Positions 25,396-37,437 are shown, counted from the stretch's first letter. The stretch is DNA of 64,000 nt from Chinchilla lanigera (GCF_000276665.1 NW_004955417.1:27718706-27782705); one strand, 5' to 3'. The notes: generated from the sequence alone by a model not told the origin. Translations and numbers: made by a program.

Positions 25396-26975
25396 ATTTA
25401 TTTTGATACATCCTTTTCCCATGGTAATTTAGAAAATCTTTAAGCCAGTATAAATAGTTCATAATATTTGGCCATTTGGGTATAGACCTGCATGATTCTT
25501 TCAGTGATTCTTTCTTTCAGAAAGAAAAACACTGAAATGTAAAGCCCTGACATAACTAGCTAGGTACAGTGAGAATCTGCCCCAAGTATAAATTTCTTTG
25601 AGGTAAGGGAACCATATGTCTGTTCAATTAAAAAAAAAATCCTTACAATTCAGGATACTTTTTTATCTTTAAGCAGGGCCTAGAACATCTTAGCTGGTAA
25701 TTGGGCACTGAATGGCTAGAACCACTGCCATGAATCTATAGGGATGTGTTCTAGCACCTCAGGCTCCTTCTACTGGGTCTCACAAAGTGCTCTTCTCTGG
25801 GCAGGGCAGATGGAGCTTCAGCTGGACCCATGTACTTTCCTTCTTGGCTTCCTTCTTTTTCTGATCATTTTCCCGGACACGTTTTAGGCAGCTATCTTGA
25901 CTCTTAGAGTGCTCGCTCTACTGAGTGTACACACTGATGCTCTTGGCCAGAGTCTTACCTGTATCTTGTTTACAGCAGTGCCAGCAGCATGCCGGGTGAC
26001 ACTGTAAACTCCTCCAGTTTTGCCGTGGCGACATTTGTGTGGCGTTCCTTTTTGAATGTTAACCATTCCCTGATGTCTGCATTATCACTCTTTTTGTGGA
26101 TTAACATATATGGCCAGAGAAACAACCCCAGGTTTTCTAAAAGGCCTAGGGAGCATATCTTTTGACTCTTCTCCAGAGCCTATCAAAGGAATTCTTCATT
26201 GATAGAATTTTTTATTCCAAGTTTCTGTTTCTTTTCTATAGTTTCCATTTTTCCTGTCAAATTTCCTGTTTAAGCATTTACCCACTTTTCTATATGTATC
26301 TCTTACTTTAATAACCATTTTAAAGTCCCTAAGTAGTAACGCCAACATCCATGGCATCTCTTAATCTAATTGAATTATTATGTCTCTTGATGGTGGATTG
26401 TTTGTTCCTTTTCCCCGTGTGCCATAGTTTTGGAATTTATTCATGCTTTGAGATGACAGCATGCTGTTGGTGTCGGAGATTGAATCACAAATCAGATTAG
26501 GACTTTAGATGCATTTGGATTTTGTGGTTTCTGTCCTTATTTTTAGTACAACAGAGTCTTAAAGTCTTCAGAAGCACAGGGCTGCATGTTGCGCTTTGGG
26601 TGGATGCTGAATGAAGTACCAAAGTTGTTTTAGTGTTTTAGCTGCTCTCTCGACCATTCTCACACACCCATACCATTGCCAGGAGAGTGCCTCTCACTGT
26701 GCTCTTAAGCATTACCTACCAGGAAGCTCCTTGAGGCCTGCCTTGTGGCAGTGGAAGGAGCGTTCTCTGTTGCTTTTCCACCTCCCAGTTCTGACACACC
26801 GTCAGCGCATTAGCTAGAGTCTGCGCTGCTGGGGGAGTGGGGGTCCTTCAGTTTGCTCCCTCCGTGAATATGTTAAACTATTTAAACAGAAAATTAAAGT
26901 GACACATAGAGAAAAGTGTAGATAATATTTTTATAATTATTTATTTATTAAATAAAAAGTACAGTACTCCTTTTT

Positions 26976-27062
26976 CTTTCTGTTTCACTGTGGATAATTT
27001 TTATTTTACTTTTTTCTTTAAAAAATTCATTTACCTAATTGTAATGCCATATATTGCCATCC
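26976..27062. repeat. Local direct repeat, copy 2
   Basis: This is the second copy of the 25316-25395 segment. A shorter pair (26888-26947 and 27088-27147, beginning GAAAATTAAA(G/A)TGAC) flanks it. Confidence 0.65.
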
Positions 27063-27271
27063 ACTTAACTTAAAATGCTACTTAAAGTAGAAAATTAAAA
27101 TGACCTATAGAGAAAAATTAATATAATTTTTGCATAGATCTATTCATTATATGAAATATATGGTTTAATGTAATTATGCTGTGAAATGTCTACATCTTAC
27201 AGCTGGAAAAATACGTTTACGGGAACCAGAACCAGTGTGCAGGTGCTGTCTCTCCTCCAGGCCATCTCACT

Positions 27272-27434
27272 GGTCAGTGCAGCCACTGACCGCAGCAGCG
27301 TGTCTACCGTGTGACTGCTGACACACGAAGCTTACACACAAATTGTACTGAGGGGCTGCAGTGGCGGAGACGCGTGCAGAAACACTCAGTACAATTTGAT
27401 TGCAAGCGGTCGTGCAGCTAGACACGCTGCTGCG
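27272..27434. repeat. Large imperfect inverted repeat with internal hairpins
   Basis: CGCAGCAGCGTGTCTA at 27291-27306 is the exact reverse complement of 27419-27434, and AAATTGTACTGAG at 27340-27352 is the exact reverse complement of 27385-27397. The arms enclose a 32-nt loop. A further perfect 8-bp hairpin (GGTCAGTG / CACTGACC) sits at 27272-27291 on the left flank. The block is CpG-rich in AT-rich surroundings. It could be a foldback DNA transposon relic or an ancient palindromic repeat; I cannot name it. Confidence 0.8.
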
Positions 27435-27736
27435 TTCAGACGCACACAGGAAATCTTAGCTCAACATCAAATGTAGTTCAAAAGGATCATAAACTATTAT
27501 TATAGTTTTTTATGGTCCATAAAAGTTATAACAGTTAACTGATGTAAGTAAAGGAAATACTAATAATCATATTAGTAATACTATTTTAAGAAGAATTCTT
27601 TACAAAACATTAAAAATATTGCAAAGAGTGCATTCAGTAAAAACATTTTAAGAGCATAATAAATTTCAGATGTAAGATTCATATATCCATGTACTTGAAG
27701 CTTCTAATCTTTGCTGTGTTAGAGTGGAATAAACTG

Positions 27737-28375
27737 CTACAATATAATTTTCCTTTTGCCAGTAATGCCGCCCAAAATATGTGCCACCTGGGGCACCCCC
27801 TCCCCACCGTTCCGCCACCATACCTTGAGCACTGCACCTTGGGAATGGGGCTTGCTTTTCTTGAGAAGCAAATCTGCCTCTTTTCCTTGGTTGGTTTGGG
27901 GCAGGAGCTTTGTCCCATCTGCTAGTGATGAAAACACTCTGCTTTGTATTTGAGTAGGATCCTGCGCGCCAGTTGGTTTCTTGGGAGGGGCGTTTGCTGC
28001 TTCAACCTCTCTCCCAGTGGCAGTGCTCTTTGGCTGTGCCCTGGGGATGACAGAGTCCACTTTCTCGCCACGTTTTTAAGAGAAAAGTCTGCAGAATTGT
28101 GCCCATGTCTCAGTAGCCACTAGTCACCCCTTTTGTACCCGCAGCAAGTATGCACCCATGGGTGCTTCTTTTGGTTTGTTCTTCTGCTCTGTGTCTAGTC
28201 TTCCTCTGAGTGCCCAGCGGAGGCCTATAGAAACGCCCTCGCGGGTGCGTGTGGACTCGCGGTTCTGAGCACTGCCCTTGGCGTTTAACAACTTGTCGAA
28301 ATTTCGGCTGATTTCCCTTCCCACTCAGTATGACGGCCGCCGCCTTTTCCTGTACTCTGGGCAAGGATGAAGCAG
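27737..28375 (-). other. GC-rich antisense block, possible retrocopy
   Basis: Two minus-strand open frames follow each other, at 28110-28364 (84 codons) and 27737-28060 (107 codons), within a GC- and CpG-richer block. The products are basic (many Lys, Arg and Pro), but no domain is recognisable. Several other frames on both strands are also open here, which weakens the coding argument. It may be a decayed processed pseudogene. Confidence 0.25.
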
Positions 28376-29249
28376 TGTGTCCCGTTTTTCCCTGGGGAGA
28401 TCTGTTGCTCTTTGGAATTCAGATGGTTTGCCTTAGAGCCTCAGGGCTCTGCCTGGCTCAAGAAGAGTTGATTTTGTAGCGTATTCATCCTTTTGTTATC
28501 CTTAGTATGGGAGTGACATTATTTATAATTTTCTAAATGTCAAGCTGAATGTTAATTTTAGTTTTTAAACATTTGAAATGTTTCTGTTACAGAAAATAGA
28601 AAAGCTGTATTAGTACTTCCAATTGGTGTCAATAATATGCTTTTCTGAACATATATTTTCTTACACTTTTAAACTGAAACCTGGCTTTACTTTATTCACA
28701 CAGCCCCACTTGCTTGGTTGTTAATATTTCACAGAGGGTTTTAAATACCCAGGTTATTTTGAGACCGTCATAGGTGTGAACAGTTAGTGAGGGCATTCAT
28801 CTGGGTTTTCTCACCATATGCTTTCCTCACATCGCTCTGCTTGAGAGGGCGTCTTGTTGATTTGACCTCCTAAGTTTCGACTTCACTGTGTAAGTCGGAT
28901 GACCTTTCTTATTTCTGGGGGTAAGCTGTTAAATTGTATTATGAATATCTTAGAGCATATGATAAAAATATATATTGCAAATGGTAGAACTTAAAGTTCT
29001 TATCCAAAGAAATATATCTCCATAAATATATTGTATTAATTCATTCTTAGCACATATATATCAGAAAGTAGAACAAATTGCAACATGTAATGTACTGTGT
29101 AAGCTGCTATTCTGTAAACATACAGAGTAATTAAATTTTATTCTTCCTATGCTCATTTTTTGGTGATAAAATTGTGTCCATAGGTTGTGGCAATTTCTTT
29201 TTTTGAGTACACTAGGGAAACCAATTTTTTCGGATTTGTTTCCCTGCAG

Positions 29250-29460
29250 GAAACTGCACCAGCAGTTTGAAATGTACAAGGAGCAGGTGAAGAAGATGGG
29301 AGAAGAGTCACAGCAACAGCAAGAACAGAAAGGCGACGCCCCGACCTGCGGGATCTGCCACAAGACCAAGTTCGCCGACGGATGTGGCCGCGACTGTTCC
29401 TACTGCCAGACCAAGTTCTGCGCCCGCTGTGGGGGCCGAGTGTCCCTACGCTCCAACAAG
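29250..29460 (+). CDS. RIMS2: RIMS2 zinc-finger exon (Rab-binding/FYVE-like domain, first part)
   Basis: This exon encodes the core of the RIM2 N-terminal domain, whose helix binds GTP-Rab3 and whose zinc finger binds the Munc13 C2A domain at the active zone. It lies between a pyrimidine-rich acceptor (AG at 29248-29249) and a donor GTACGC at 29461. It holds one base plus 70 codons (phase 2 in, phase 0 out). Residues 1-27 are the charged, Gln-rich helix (KLHQQFEMYKEQVKKMGEES, then QQQQEQK). Residues 33-60 carry six zinc-ligand cysteines: 33, 36, 49, 52, 57 and 60; the last pair is expected in the next large exon. The helix sequence with MGEESQQQQ separates RIM2 from RIM1. Two residues between Cys45 and Cys49 read Arg-Asp, where I recall His-Asn in other mammals. 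The 3' half is unusually CpG-rich. Confidence 0.97.
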
Positions 29461-30519
29461 GTACGCGGCGGGGACGCGGCAGCTCTCCGACAGTAAGCTC
29501 ATTGGGAGGAAAGCGAAGAAGATAACTGAGATTAATATTTACACTGACCAGAGCGCAAAGTCCTCTGTTGGCTTCGCTTTAGGTAAAAGTTGGTTTAAGT
29601 TTTCACTGAATTCAAAGGATATTTGTCTCATTATTTTGTGTCAGTGAGCTTTTGGTTTTGTTGAGTCATAGGATCTTAGACTTTTAAAGAAGATGGAAAC
29701 AATTTAGACAGCAACTCTTTTAGAGAGCAACTGATGTCACCCCTTTATTTTATAGGTGCAGCAAATTCTGACCTAGAAACTGAATTTCCCTCCTACAGCC
29801 ACATTGCTGGTACATATCAAGGTTTGGGGTAGCTTTCTCCACTGTGACACATACTCTTACAAGCCTCGAAGATCCGCTTTTACTTTGGCCTGTTTCCTTT
29901 TCTTTTGAAAAAGACACATCTGTGCTTTGAGAGTCAGATTCACGATTTTATAGCTTTCGAAGCCACATTCCCATTTGTTTTAACATTAATGAAATAGCTT
30001 TAGACTAGAATTTTAAAAAGAAATGTTAAGTATTAATTTCATACTAGACTTTTTTATTTTATGAAAAAATAAGATAAAATTTTATAACCAAACGATAAGA
30101 GAATAACAATAGCTCTTAAAAATGCTAGTTTATCTATGCACTTTAGGAAGAGGTTAATGCTACCCAAACACTGCTTTGTTGAAATTAACAAAAGCAGTAT
30201 TTGCAAGTGTTCATTTCAGTGAGTTATTTAGAATTTGCCCTTGTGGCCTCACTAGCATCTCTTCACTTAATTATTTACTTTTGTAGTTTCTGAATAGGAA
30301 GCTTCATTTTCTCATTGTTCCTTTTTCTCAATGTTCTGTTTTGTCCAGAATTAATCATTTATTTTTCCTAATCGTTTCCTTTGGCCTACTTCATATTTAT
30401 TTACTTTTCCCCTCCACTTGGTACATTGGATAGAAACTCTGGTATAGCTTTGCATAGAAAAGGTGAGAACGGACATCTTTATATCATTCTTAATCTTAAG
30501 GAGAACACATTCAGTATTT

Positions 30520-30619
30520 ATTTATTTATTTATTTATTTCTGGGTATTGGGAATCGAGCTCGGGACATTGCACTTGCCAGGTAGGCACTCTGCCACTGAG
30601 CTATATCCCTGGTCCCAAG
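30520..30619 (-). mobile_element. ID-like SINE
   Basis: A reverse ID with a (TTTA)n tail and a perfect 12-bp duplication, CATTCAGTATTT, at 30508-30519 and 30620-30631. Confidence 0.9.
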
Positions 30620-30814
30620 CATTCAGTATTTCACTATTAGGTGTGATGCTAGTTGTAAGGTTTACACAGATGCCATCTGGACCTGATTTGCTGAGAGTTT
30701 TCTACTTTGTGTGTTTATCATAAATAGTTGTTGGATTTTTGTCAAATGCTTTCTCTATGTCTGTTGAAATTAACCTTATATTTTCCTTTCATTTTTAATA
30801 TGATAAAATACTTG

Positions 30815-30965
30815 ATTTTTTTTCTGGTACTTTGGGCCTCAAGCACACTAGGCAAATGCACTGAGCTATATATCTCCAGCTCTCTTTATTTTGAGACATA
30901 ATCTCCCAGGCTGGCCTGGAATTTGTTAGATGCCTGCCTTCAACCTCCTGCGTACCTGAGATTTT
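30815..30965 (-). mobile_element. Dimeric B1+ID SINE, old
   Basis: A diverged reverse ID part (TCTGGTACTTTGGGCCTCAA) is followed by a shortened reverse B1 part (CCCAGGCTGGCCTGGAATTT). Confidence 0.7.
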
Positions 30966-31928
30966 CATAGTTTAGTTTTTCCTACATTGCTGAATTTATT
31001 GGCTTAAAATATTTATAATATTCTATTATTATTCTTTTGATACCTGTAGACTCTGTAGCCATGCTACCTCTGTCATTCTTCCATTGGTAACTTGTGTCTC
31101 CTCTGTTTTTCCTGCTCAGTCTCTTAGATGTTAGTTAATTTTATTTATCTTCTTAATGAACCAAATTTTGTTTTTATTGATAGTCTCTATTGTTGATTTC
31201 TGCTTGGATCTTTAGTTACTGACTTTCTTTCTTTGGCTTTGGTTTTCTACTTTTCTAGGGTCATTGCTCTGAGACTTTATAATTCTCTAATGCAGGAGTC
31301 ATGTGCTGTAAATTTGCCCTCAGATCTGCTTCATTGACTTCCCCCAATGTACTATCCCCCGTGTGTCTAATGCATTGTCTTTTCATTTTCATTCAGTTAA
31401 AAATACTTACAGATTTTCCTTTTCTTCTTTGATCCATTGATGACTTTGAAGTGTGTCACTTACTCTTCAAATATTATGAGGTTTCTGGAAATCTTTCTGT
31501 TAATGCTAATTTAATTGTTTTATAGTCCCAGAGTATTTGTATTTCTTGAACCCTTTGAAATTTATTGATACTCATTTTATTGCCCAGAGAATGGTTTATT
31601 TTGATAAATTTTCTGTGTGTACTTGAAAAGGAATGTATATTCTGTTTTTTTGGGCAAGAATATTTAAAAATGTATATTGGGCCAAGTTGACCAGCACTGT
31701 TGTTCAAGTCTGCTATATTATTGTTCACTTATTCTATTATAATTAAGAGAGGGGTTATTAAATATTTAATGATACTTGGGTTTGTCTATTTGTCTTTGCA
31801 GTTATATTTTTATTTCATGTATTTTAAGCTATATTTTTTGGTACATACATTGATTTAATTGACTTCTTTATCATTATTAAATGAACTTGTTTATTCCCAG
31901 TAATATTTTTTGTCTACTTTGTTTAATT

Positions 31929-32026
31929 AAATTAATTAGTTAATTAATTTATTTTGGTACCAGGAATTGAACCTAAAATCTTGCGCTTGCCAGGCAGGTG
32001 CTTTGCTGCTGAGCTATATCCCCAGC
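31929..32026 (-). mobile_element. ID-like SINE
   Basis: A reverse ID with a perfect 15-bp duplication, CTACTTTGTTTAATT, at 31914-31928 and 32027-32041. Confidence 0.93.
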
Positions 32027-33349
32027 CTACTTTGTTTAATTTTAATGTAGCTTTTCCAGCGTTCTTAGTATGTTTTTCTATGGTTTTATTTGAGTCTTAT
32101 TTATATCTTTATATTTAAAGTACTTTTCTTGTATACAGCATTTGATTGGGTCTTCTTTGTTAACCAATTTGATAATCTTTGCCTTTTAATTACATACTTA
32201 AATAATTTATATTTTATGTCATTATTAATGTCATGATTTAATTATATCATCTTGCTTTTTATTTTCTATTTGTCTGACTTGGTCTTTTTTTTTCTTTTTC
32301 AGCCTTGTTTCGGATTGCTCAAGTATTTTTATGATTTCTTTTTCCTCTTTGCTTTGATTTGTTATAATGGCTTTGTTATTTTATTGTTTCAGAATTGATA
32401 GTGTACAACTTTGAAATATCATGGTAAACCTTCAACTGACACTACACCATTTCATGTATAAGAGCCTTACAACAGTGTACTTCTAATTTCTCTTTAGATT
32501 CTTACTGGGGTTCTATCTTACTTTTTTTCACAACATATAGTTACATATTTTGTTTAAAAGGTTTATGTTTAAAGAGTAAAGTAATACAAATTGTGCATTT
32601 ATTCTTGCAGTTAACCTATTGGGGACTGTTCTATAGATCTGTATTTCTGTCTGGTATCATGTTTTAATTGCTTGAAGGAGTTCCTTCAGTTTTTCTTGTA
32701 ATAAAAGTCTGCTGGTGATGAATACTTTCAGTTTTTTCTTTGCTGAAAATTTTTCCTTTTTTTTTTGGCTTGGTATGGCATTCTAAGTGGACAGTTTTTC
32801 TTTCAGTATTTTGAAGTTATTACTTCACTGTCTTTTCCTTTTAACTGTTTTTACGAGAAATGTGATATTTTGAGTTTTCTTTGCATGATATGTCATTTTT
32901 CTATGTCTGCTTTAAAAGTTTTATCACAAGTTATGTTCATATGAATTATGATGTTTCTTGGTATACATTTTCCTGTATCTGGAGTCTTTTGCATTTTATT
33001 TGTGAGTTTATAGTTTTTCATAAGGTTTGGTGAATTTGGGTCATTATTTTTTTTCAGTAGTTTTTCAACTTTTTCATCTCTTTTCTCCTGAATTCAAAGA
33101 CTAAGTTACCTATAGATTAGCCTGCTTGAAGTTGTCAAACAGCTTGCTTATATTCTTTTCACTAAACACTAAATTAGATTATATTTTTTAACCTTTCATT
33201 TATTTTACTTTCTGTTACTATGCTTTCACATTACTGATCTTTTCTTCTTCAGTGACAGACCTCTTATTTATTTATTTATTTATTCTCTCAAGCATTATAC
33301 TTTTCATGAGTAGAATTTCTATTTGGAACTTTAGATATCTTTAGCTCTT

Positions 33350-33508
33350 TTTTTGTTTTGTTTTGTTTTTTTGAGACAGGGTATCGCTATGCAGTTCAGG
33401 CTGGCCTTGAGCTCACTTTGTAGCCCAGCCTGGTGTCAAACTTGCAACAATCCTCCTGCCTCAGCCTCCTGAGTGCTGAGATTACAGGTGTGTGCCACCA
33501 TGCCTGGC
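33350..33508 (-). mobile_element. B1-like SINE
   Basis: A full-length reverse B1. The duplication ATATCTTTA(G/A)CTCTT lies at 33335-33349 and 33509-33523. Confidence 0.93.
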
Positions 33509-36199
33509 ATATCTTTAACTCTTCAATTTTTTGCACATGTACAATTCAAGTGTAACAACTGTTTTAATGTCCTCCTTCGTTAACACTAGCATCTCGGTCG
33601 GTTCTGGCTTGGTTCTGACCGGTTATTCTCATGATGGTGTGTGTTTTCCTGACTGTGTATCTGGTATATTAGACTGGATGGCAGGCACTGTACATTTTAC
33701 TGATGCTGGCCATTTTTGTGTTCCTCTGACAGTTCTTGAGCTTTGTTCCTGGATGCAGTTCAGCTATGTGGAAACAGTTAATATTGTCACATTTTGCATT
33801 TACGATTTTTTATGTGGATCTGAAGTAGTGCTCCATTTAGTGCTGATTATTTTCTTTTACTGAGGAAAGACTCTGTCAACATTTTAGCCAATGCCCTGAT
33901 AATTATGCAGTTCTCCAGTCTTACTAGTCAGAATATCACTCTTCTCTGTAGCCCTTTCAGATTATCTTTTCGTTCCCTCAGGAATTTCCTCACACGAGCA
34001 CTCGCTGATCATCACTCAGCCTAACGCTGAAGGGCCTCTGTGGCTCTCTTGGTTCTCCTCTCTCCGTGACTCCGCTCTCTGATGCCCGGTCCTTTCTCCT
34101 TCTGTGTGTGTGTGGCTCCGCCTGCGCGCCCTCGAACCAGCCTGCCTCCTGGAGAGCGTCTCGGAATAGCAGTAGTAATTGCAGAGTTCATCTTGTTTCC
34201 CGTCATTCAGTGCTCACTGCTTTTGTTGCCTCTTGTCAAATGTGTTAAAATTCTTCCACATAGTTTGTCTGTTTTTGTTTGTTTCAAGCAAGAGTCTGGT
34301 CCATGTTACTCCATTTAGCCAGACACAGAAGTCCCCAGTGACATCTGAATACCAGTCAGTGGCTTGAAAGCGGACTTCTCTGTTTTCATGTGTGATCCAG
34401 ATATGCTAAGCATAACGGTAGTCAGTAAATTCAACGCAGTGAAAAACTGAAATAGTCTGTGAAATAAGTTCTGCTGTGGTCATCTGCAAATCTCCATCTG
34501 TGATTTTGATTAGCTGCTGGTGAAGAGTTACTGAGAAAGGGAAGGCGCCGGGGACAGAGCCTCCCCGCTTTTCTCAGGTATTGCTTAGATCTGAGAGGAT
34601 TGTTAGGAAAGTAAAATATATTAAAAAGCACGCTAGATTTTAGCACCTGGAAGACAGCCCTGGGTTTCCTTCATTAGTTCATTTTCATTCACATTAAAGA
34701 CCTGTCAGAAGAGTATCTTAATTTATGTAGGAAAGCATTCCTTTGAATGAAACGTGTAAAGACTTCCTATATTCCAAATGAAATGACTCTTTAGTTCAAT
34801 TTCTTTTTTCAAATTTGATCATCATAGATGTAGTAAAAGCTGCCTCGTACAACAGGTGCCTCATACATGTCTCTGATTTATCACAATCCCAAAGATTCAG
34901 GTAGAGAAATTTGCTCAGAGTATTCCTTCGAAGTAGAATATTGAGAATACAAATACTTTATACCTTAAAATTTAATTAGAATGCTATTTAAGAAATTCTT
35001 TTTGTGATGTCCTAAGAGAACCCAACAAAATAACTTTTCATTTTAATTCTGAGGCACTTTCATGTATCGCATCCTTAACAATTATTTACACCTCTTGAGG
35101 TGCGTTAAGGATACAGAGAGGAAAGTGTTGGACATATGGAAACACCAGTCCAAGGTTTTATAAAATCCTGCATCTACTTGTTTCCTTTAAGATGATATCC
35201 CTCAGTAAATAAAAGCCATATATTTAATCAAATAAAATAATGATTTTGTAAGGAAGAAATTATTTTACAGTCATTGAATGGTGATATTGGGAAGACAGTA
35301 AAGTTAATTTACAGTGGGGATTATATTAAACTTTAAAGTGTGGGAACTTCAGCTTTAAAAAAAAAATCTTTTGGTAACATATTACCAAAAGCTTATTACC
35401 ATCTGCTTGATGACTCTAATTTTGAAAAATAAAGGATATAAATTTTTCAGAATTGTATTATTTCACTTAAATATGAGAACTTAAAACAAACATGAATATT
35501 TTCACCTTATAAATTATCAGGTCTGAAGTAGAATAGATTATTTCTTTATAACGGCTATACAAGAACAGTGAAACTCAGTCCTTTAAAATATGTAGATACA
35601 CATGTACTCAGTATATCTGGTGGTGAGAGTGGAATGGTAACATCGACATCCTATTAAAGAGCAAATTAGTAATATCATTCACACAAGTAGTTTTGATGAT
35701 TAGTACTTAGTCTATGTATTCAGAAGTCAAATAAGAATTAGAATACTTTTGCAGTACTCTGGCTGTGTCTTTTTTCCTCCCTCTCTCCTTTCTTGCCTCT
35801 TCTTGCCCTTGCAAGTCAATGGACAGTATTCTAGGACAACATGCACTCAGTCTCCACACAGTCAAGGCATGAAGTATCGTTGGGAAACTCAAGGGAGCCG
35901 AGTTCTGTCCTGCCTGGCTTTTGTTGTTTGATTTCCATTTGCCATGTCACTTCTCGCCGTGCTTGTGTAATCTGTAAGTGCAGCGCTGGTCTAAGTGATT
36001 TCTGATGTCTCTTTGGGTTCTGCATCCTATGACCTTTAAAGCTGGTATTCTTCACAGTTCTTGAAATATCTGAGAGATATATTCATGCTCCCAATGGTTC
36101 TACTGCTTAAATAATTTTAAAAAATAATTGAGATGCCTCATTTATTTTAAAAAAATATACAGTGTATTTTGTGAATTAAGCTTTTGAGTGTTGTGTCTT

Positions 36200-36372
36200 T
36201 TGTTTTGGGTGCTTAGGACTGAACTCAGAGTTTTCATACTGAGCCACATCCCTGGCTCTTTTTAAAAATTTTGAATTTTGAAACAGCGTCTCACACAGTC
36301 ACTAAGTTGCCCAGGCTGGGCTCAAGCTTGCAGCCCTTCTGCCTCAGCCTCCCAGCTGACCATCGTGCTCAA
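36200..36372 (-). mobile_element. Dimeric B1+ID SINE, old
   Basis: A reverse ID part (GGACTGAACTCAGAG to ACATCCCTGGCTC) is followed by a reverse B1 part (GTTGCCCAGGCTGGGCTCAA, GCCTCAGCCTCCCAG). Confidence 0.78.
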
Positions 36373-37437
36373 TCAAGCTTCGGCTTCTTAACTCTTCCCA
36401 AATTTATATATATAACATAGAAATGATGAGGACAGTACTATTTTAGAAAATTGTATAGGAATTTGAGGAATAGGTAAGCCAGACAAACTTACCAGAATTA
36501 CATAACTTATAGGAAACCATTAAGCAAGTGATGGTATCATACAGGACCTCAACTTCATGCCTGCAGGCTGAGTAAACTAGAAAGTGTGAGAATACTATTA
36601 AAGTAGCTGTGGAATTTTAAAGGAAAATGGAAAGATTGTTTTCTTTGATGTCAGTCTTTCAAAAGGTGCAAAATACTTAGTGACAACACAAATCAGTCTA
36701 ACTTGCAGAATTAAGTCGCTCTGTATCATCTAATGAATGTAGGCACTGTGGAAGGAGACAAGATGCAGTTTGAGCCAGGCATGAAGGAAAGCATTTGTCA
36801 AAGTTTACACGAAGTTATCGCCTCATTGCAACATCTTCAGTAGTTTTCCTCCGCTTCGCCCGCCTGTGCAGCTCATGACCTGTGTGTCAGACAGGCTCTG
36901 GGTGCAGCTGCCTGGAGAGGCATGTGTGCCCTCAAATCGGGTTGCTGCTCCGTGGGAGGCTGTTTCTTTTCAGGAATCTTTGGGTGAGTCTGTGGGTCTG
37001 TTCTGCTCTACTGCAGTGCTGTGGGAAATGAGGTACAGTGCAGTACTATATTTTTGCTGTGGAAGGAAGGCTGCCTTGGAGTAGAAGGGCTAAGATTTCC
37101 ACATACATGTTTTAAAAAATAATTTATGTGGGACCATTTCTGTTCTGTGAATTTTTCTTTTCCAGGTCATTTTTACAATTTCTATTCTACTTTTCAAAAG
37201 AAAGCACGCTCCTCAACTGCTCCTAGTCTGAATCTAGTCTTTATGTTGAAACACTAGTGAACTATGAAACAATGTTTTAAATTACATAAATACTCACTAA
37301 TATTTATTTTTAGCTTATTTTGAATTAAAATAATTCAGATCCATAAAAAAGGAGCATTGTATTTTTCTTTTGAAGCCTTCTTTTTAATTCTCCTTCAATA
37401 TATTTATTAGAATACCACTGAATCTCACTTAGGCCAG

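Larger units (their letters stand above)
9884..29249 (+). other. RIMS2: 19.4-kb RIMS2 intron
   Basis: This is the non-coding stretch between the 87-nt exon and the zinc-finger exon. It holds B1, ID and dimeric SINEs, sense L1 sequence at 15.1-16.9 kb, long antisense L1 at 20.6-25.3 kb, two solo LTRs, and a GC-rich segment with a large inverted repeat at 27.2-28.4 kb. Stretches at about 9.9-11.1, 13.0-14.2, 18.1-18.7, 19.0-20.6, 25.4-26.8 and 28.4-29.2 kb hold nothing I can name. I saw no further exon matching RIM2. Confidence 0.85.
30380..33990 (-). mobile_element. Long antisense L1, interrupted
   Basis: Antisense L1 ORF2 runs from about 30430 through 31750, with ORF1 and 5' parts from about 32690 to 33990 (TTCTGGCTTGGTTCTGACCG, CTTGAGCTTTGTTCCTGGAT). 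SINEs at 30520, 30815, 31929 and 33350 interrupt it. No intact frame remains. Confidence 0.65.

Noticed and set aside
27689..27925. Plus-strand open frames over 27689-27953
   Set aside because: They mirror the minus-strand frames in the same GC-rich block, lack splice context and show no recognisable protein.
29461..29496. Read-through of the zinc-finger exon to a stop at 29494
   Set aside because: The frame continues 11 codons past the donor, but the product no longer matches RIM2. The GT donor in the known place is the better explanation.
33531..33863. 110-codon frame on the plus strand
   Set aside because: The DNA is antisense L1 5' sequence; the frame is on the wrong strand for L1 and matches no protein.
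36961..36990. Possible 10-nt exon between TTTCTTTTCAG and GTGAGT
   Set aside because: Good splice signals, but the length breaks the frame and there is no RIM2 sequence to support it.
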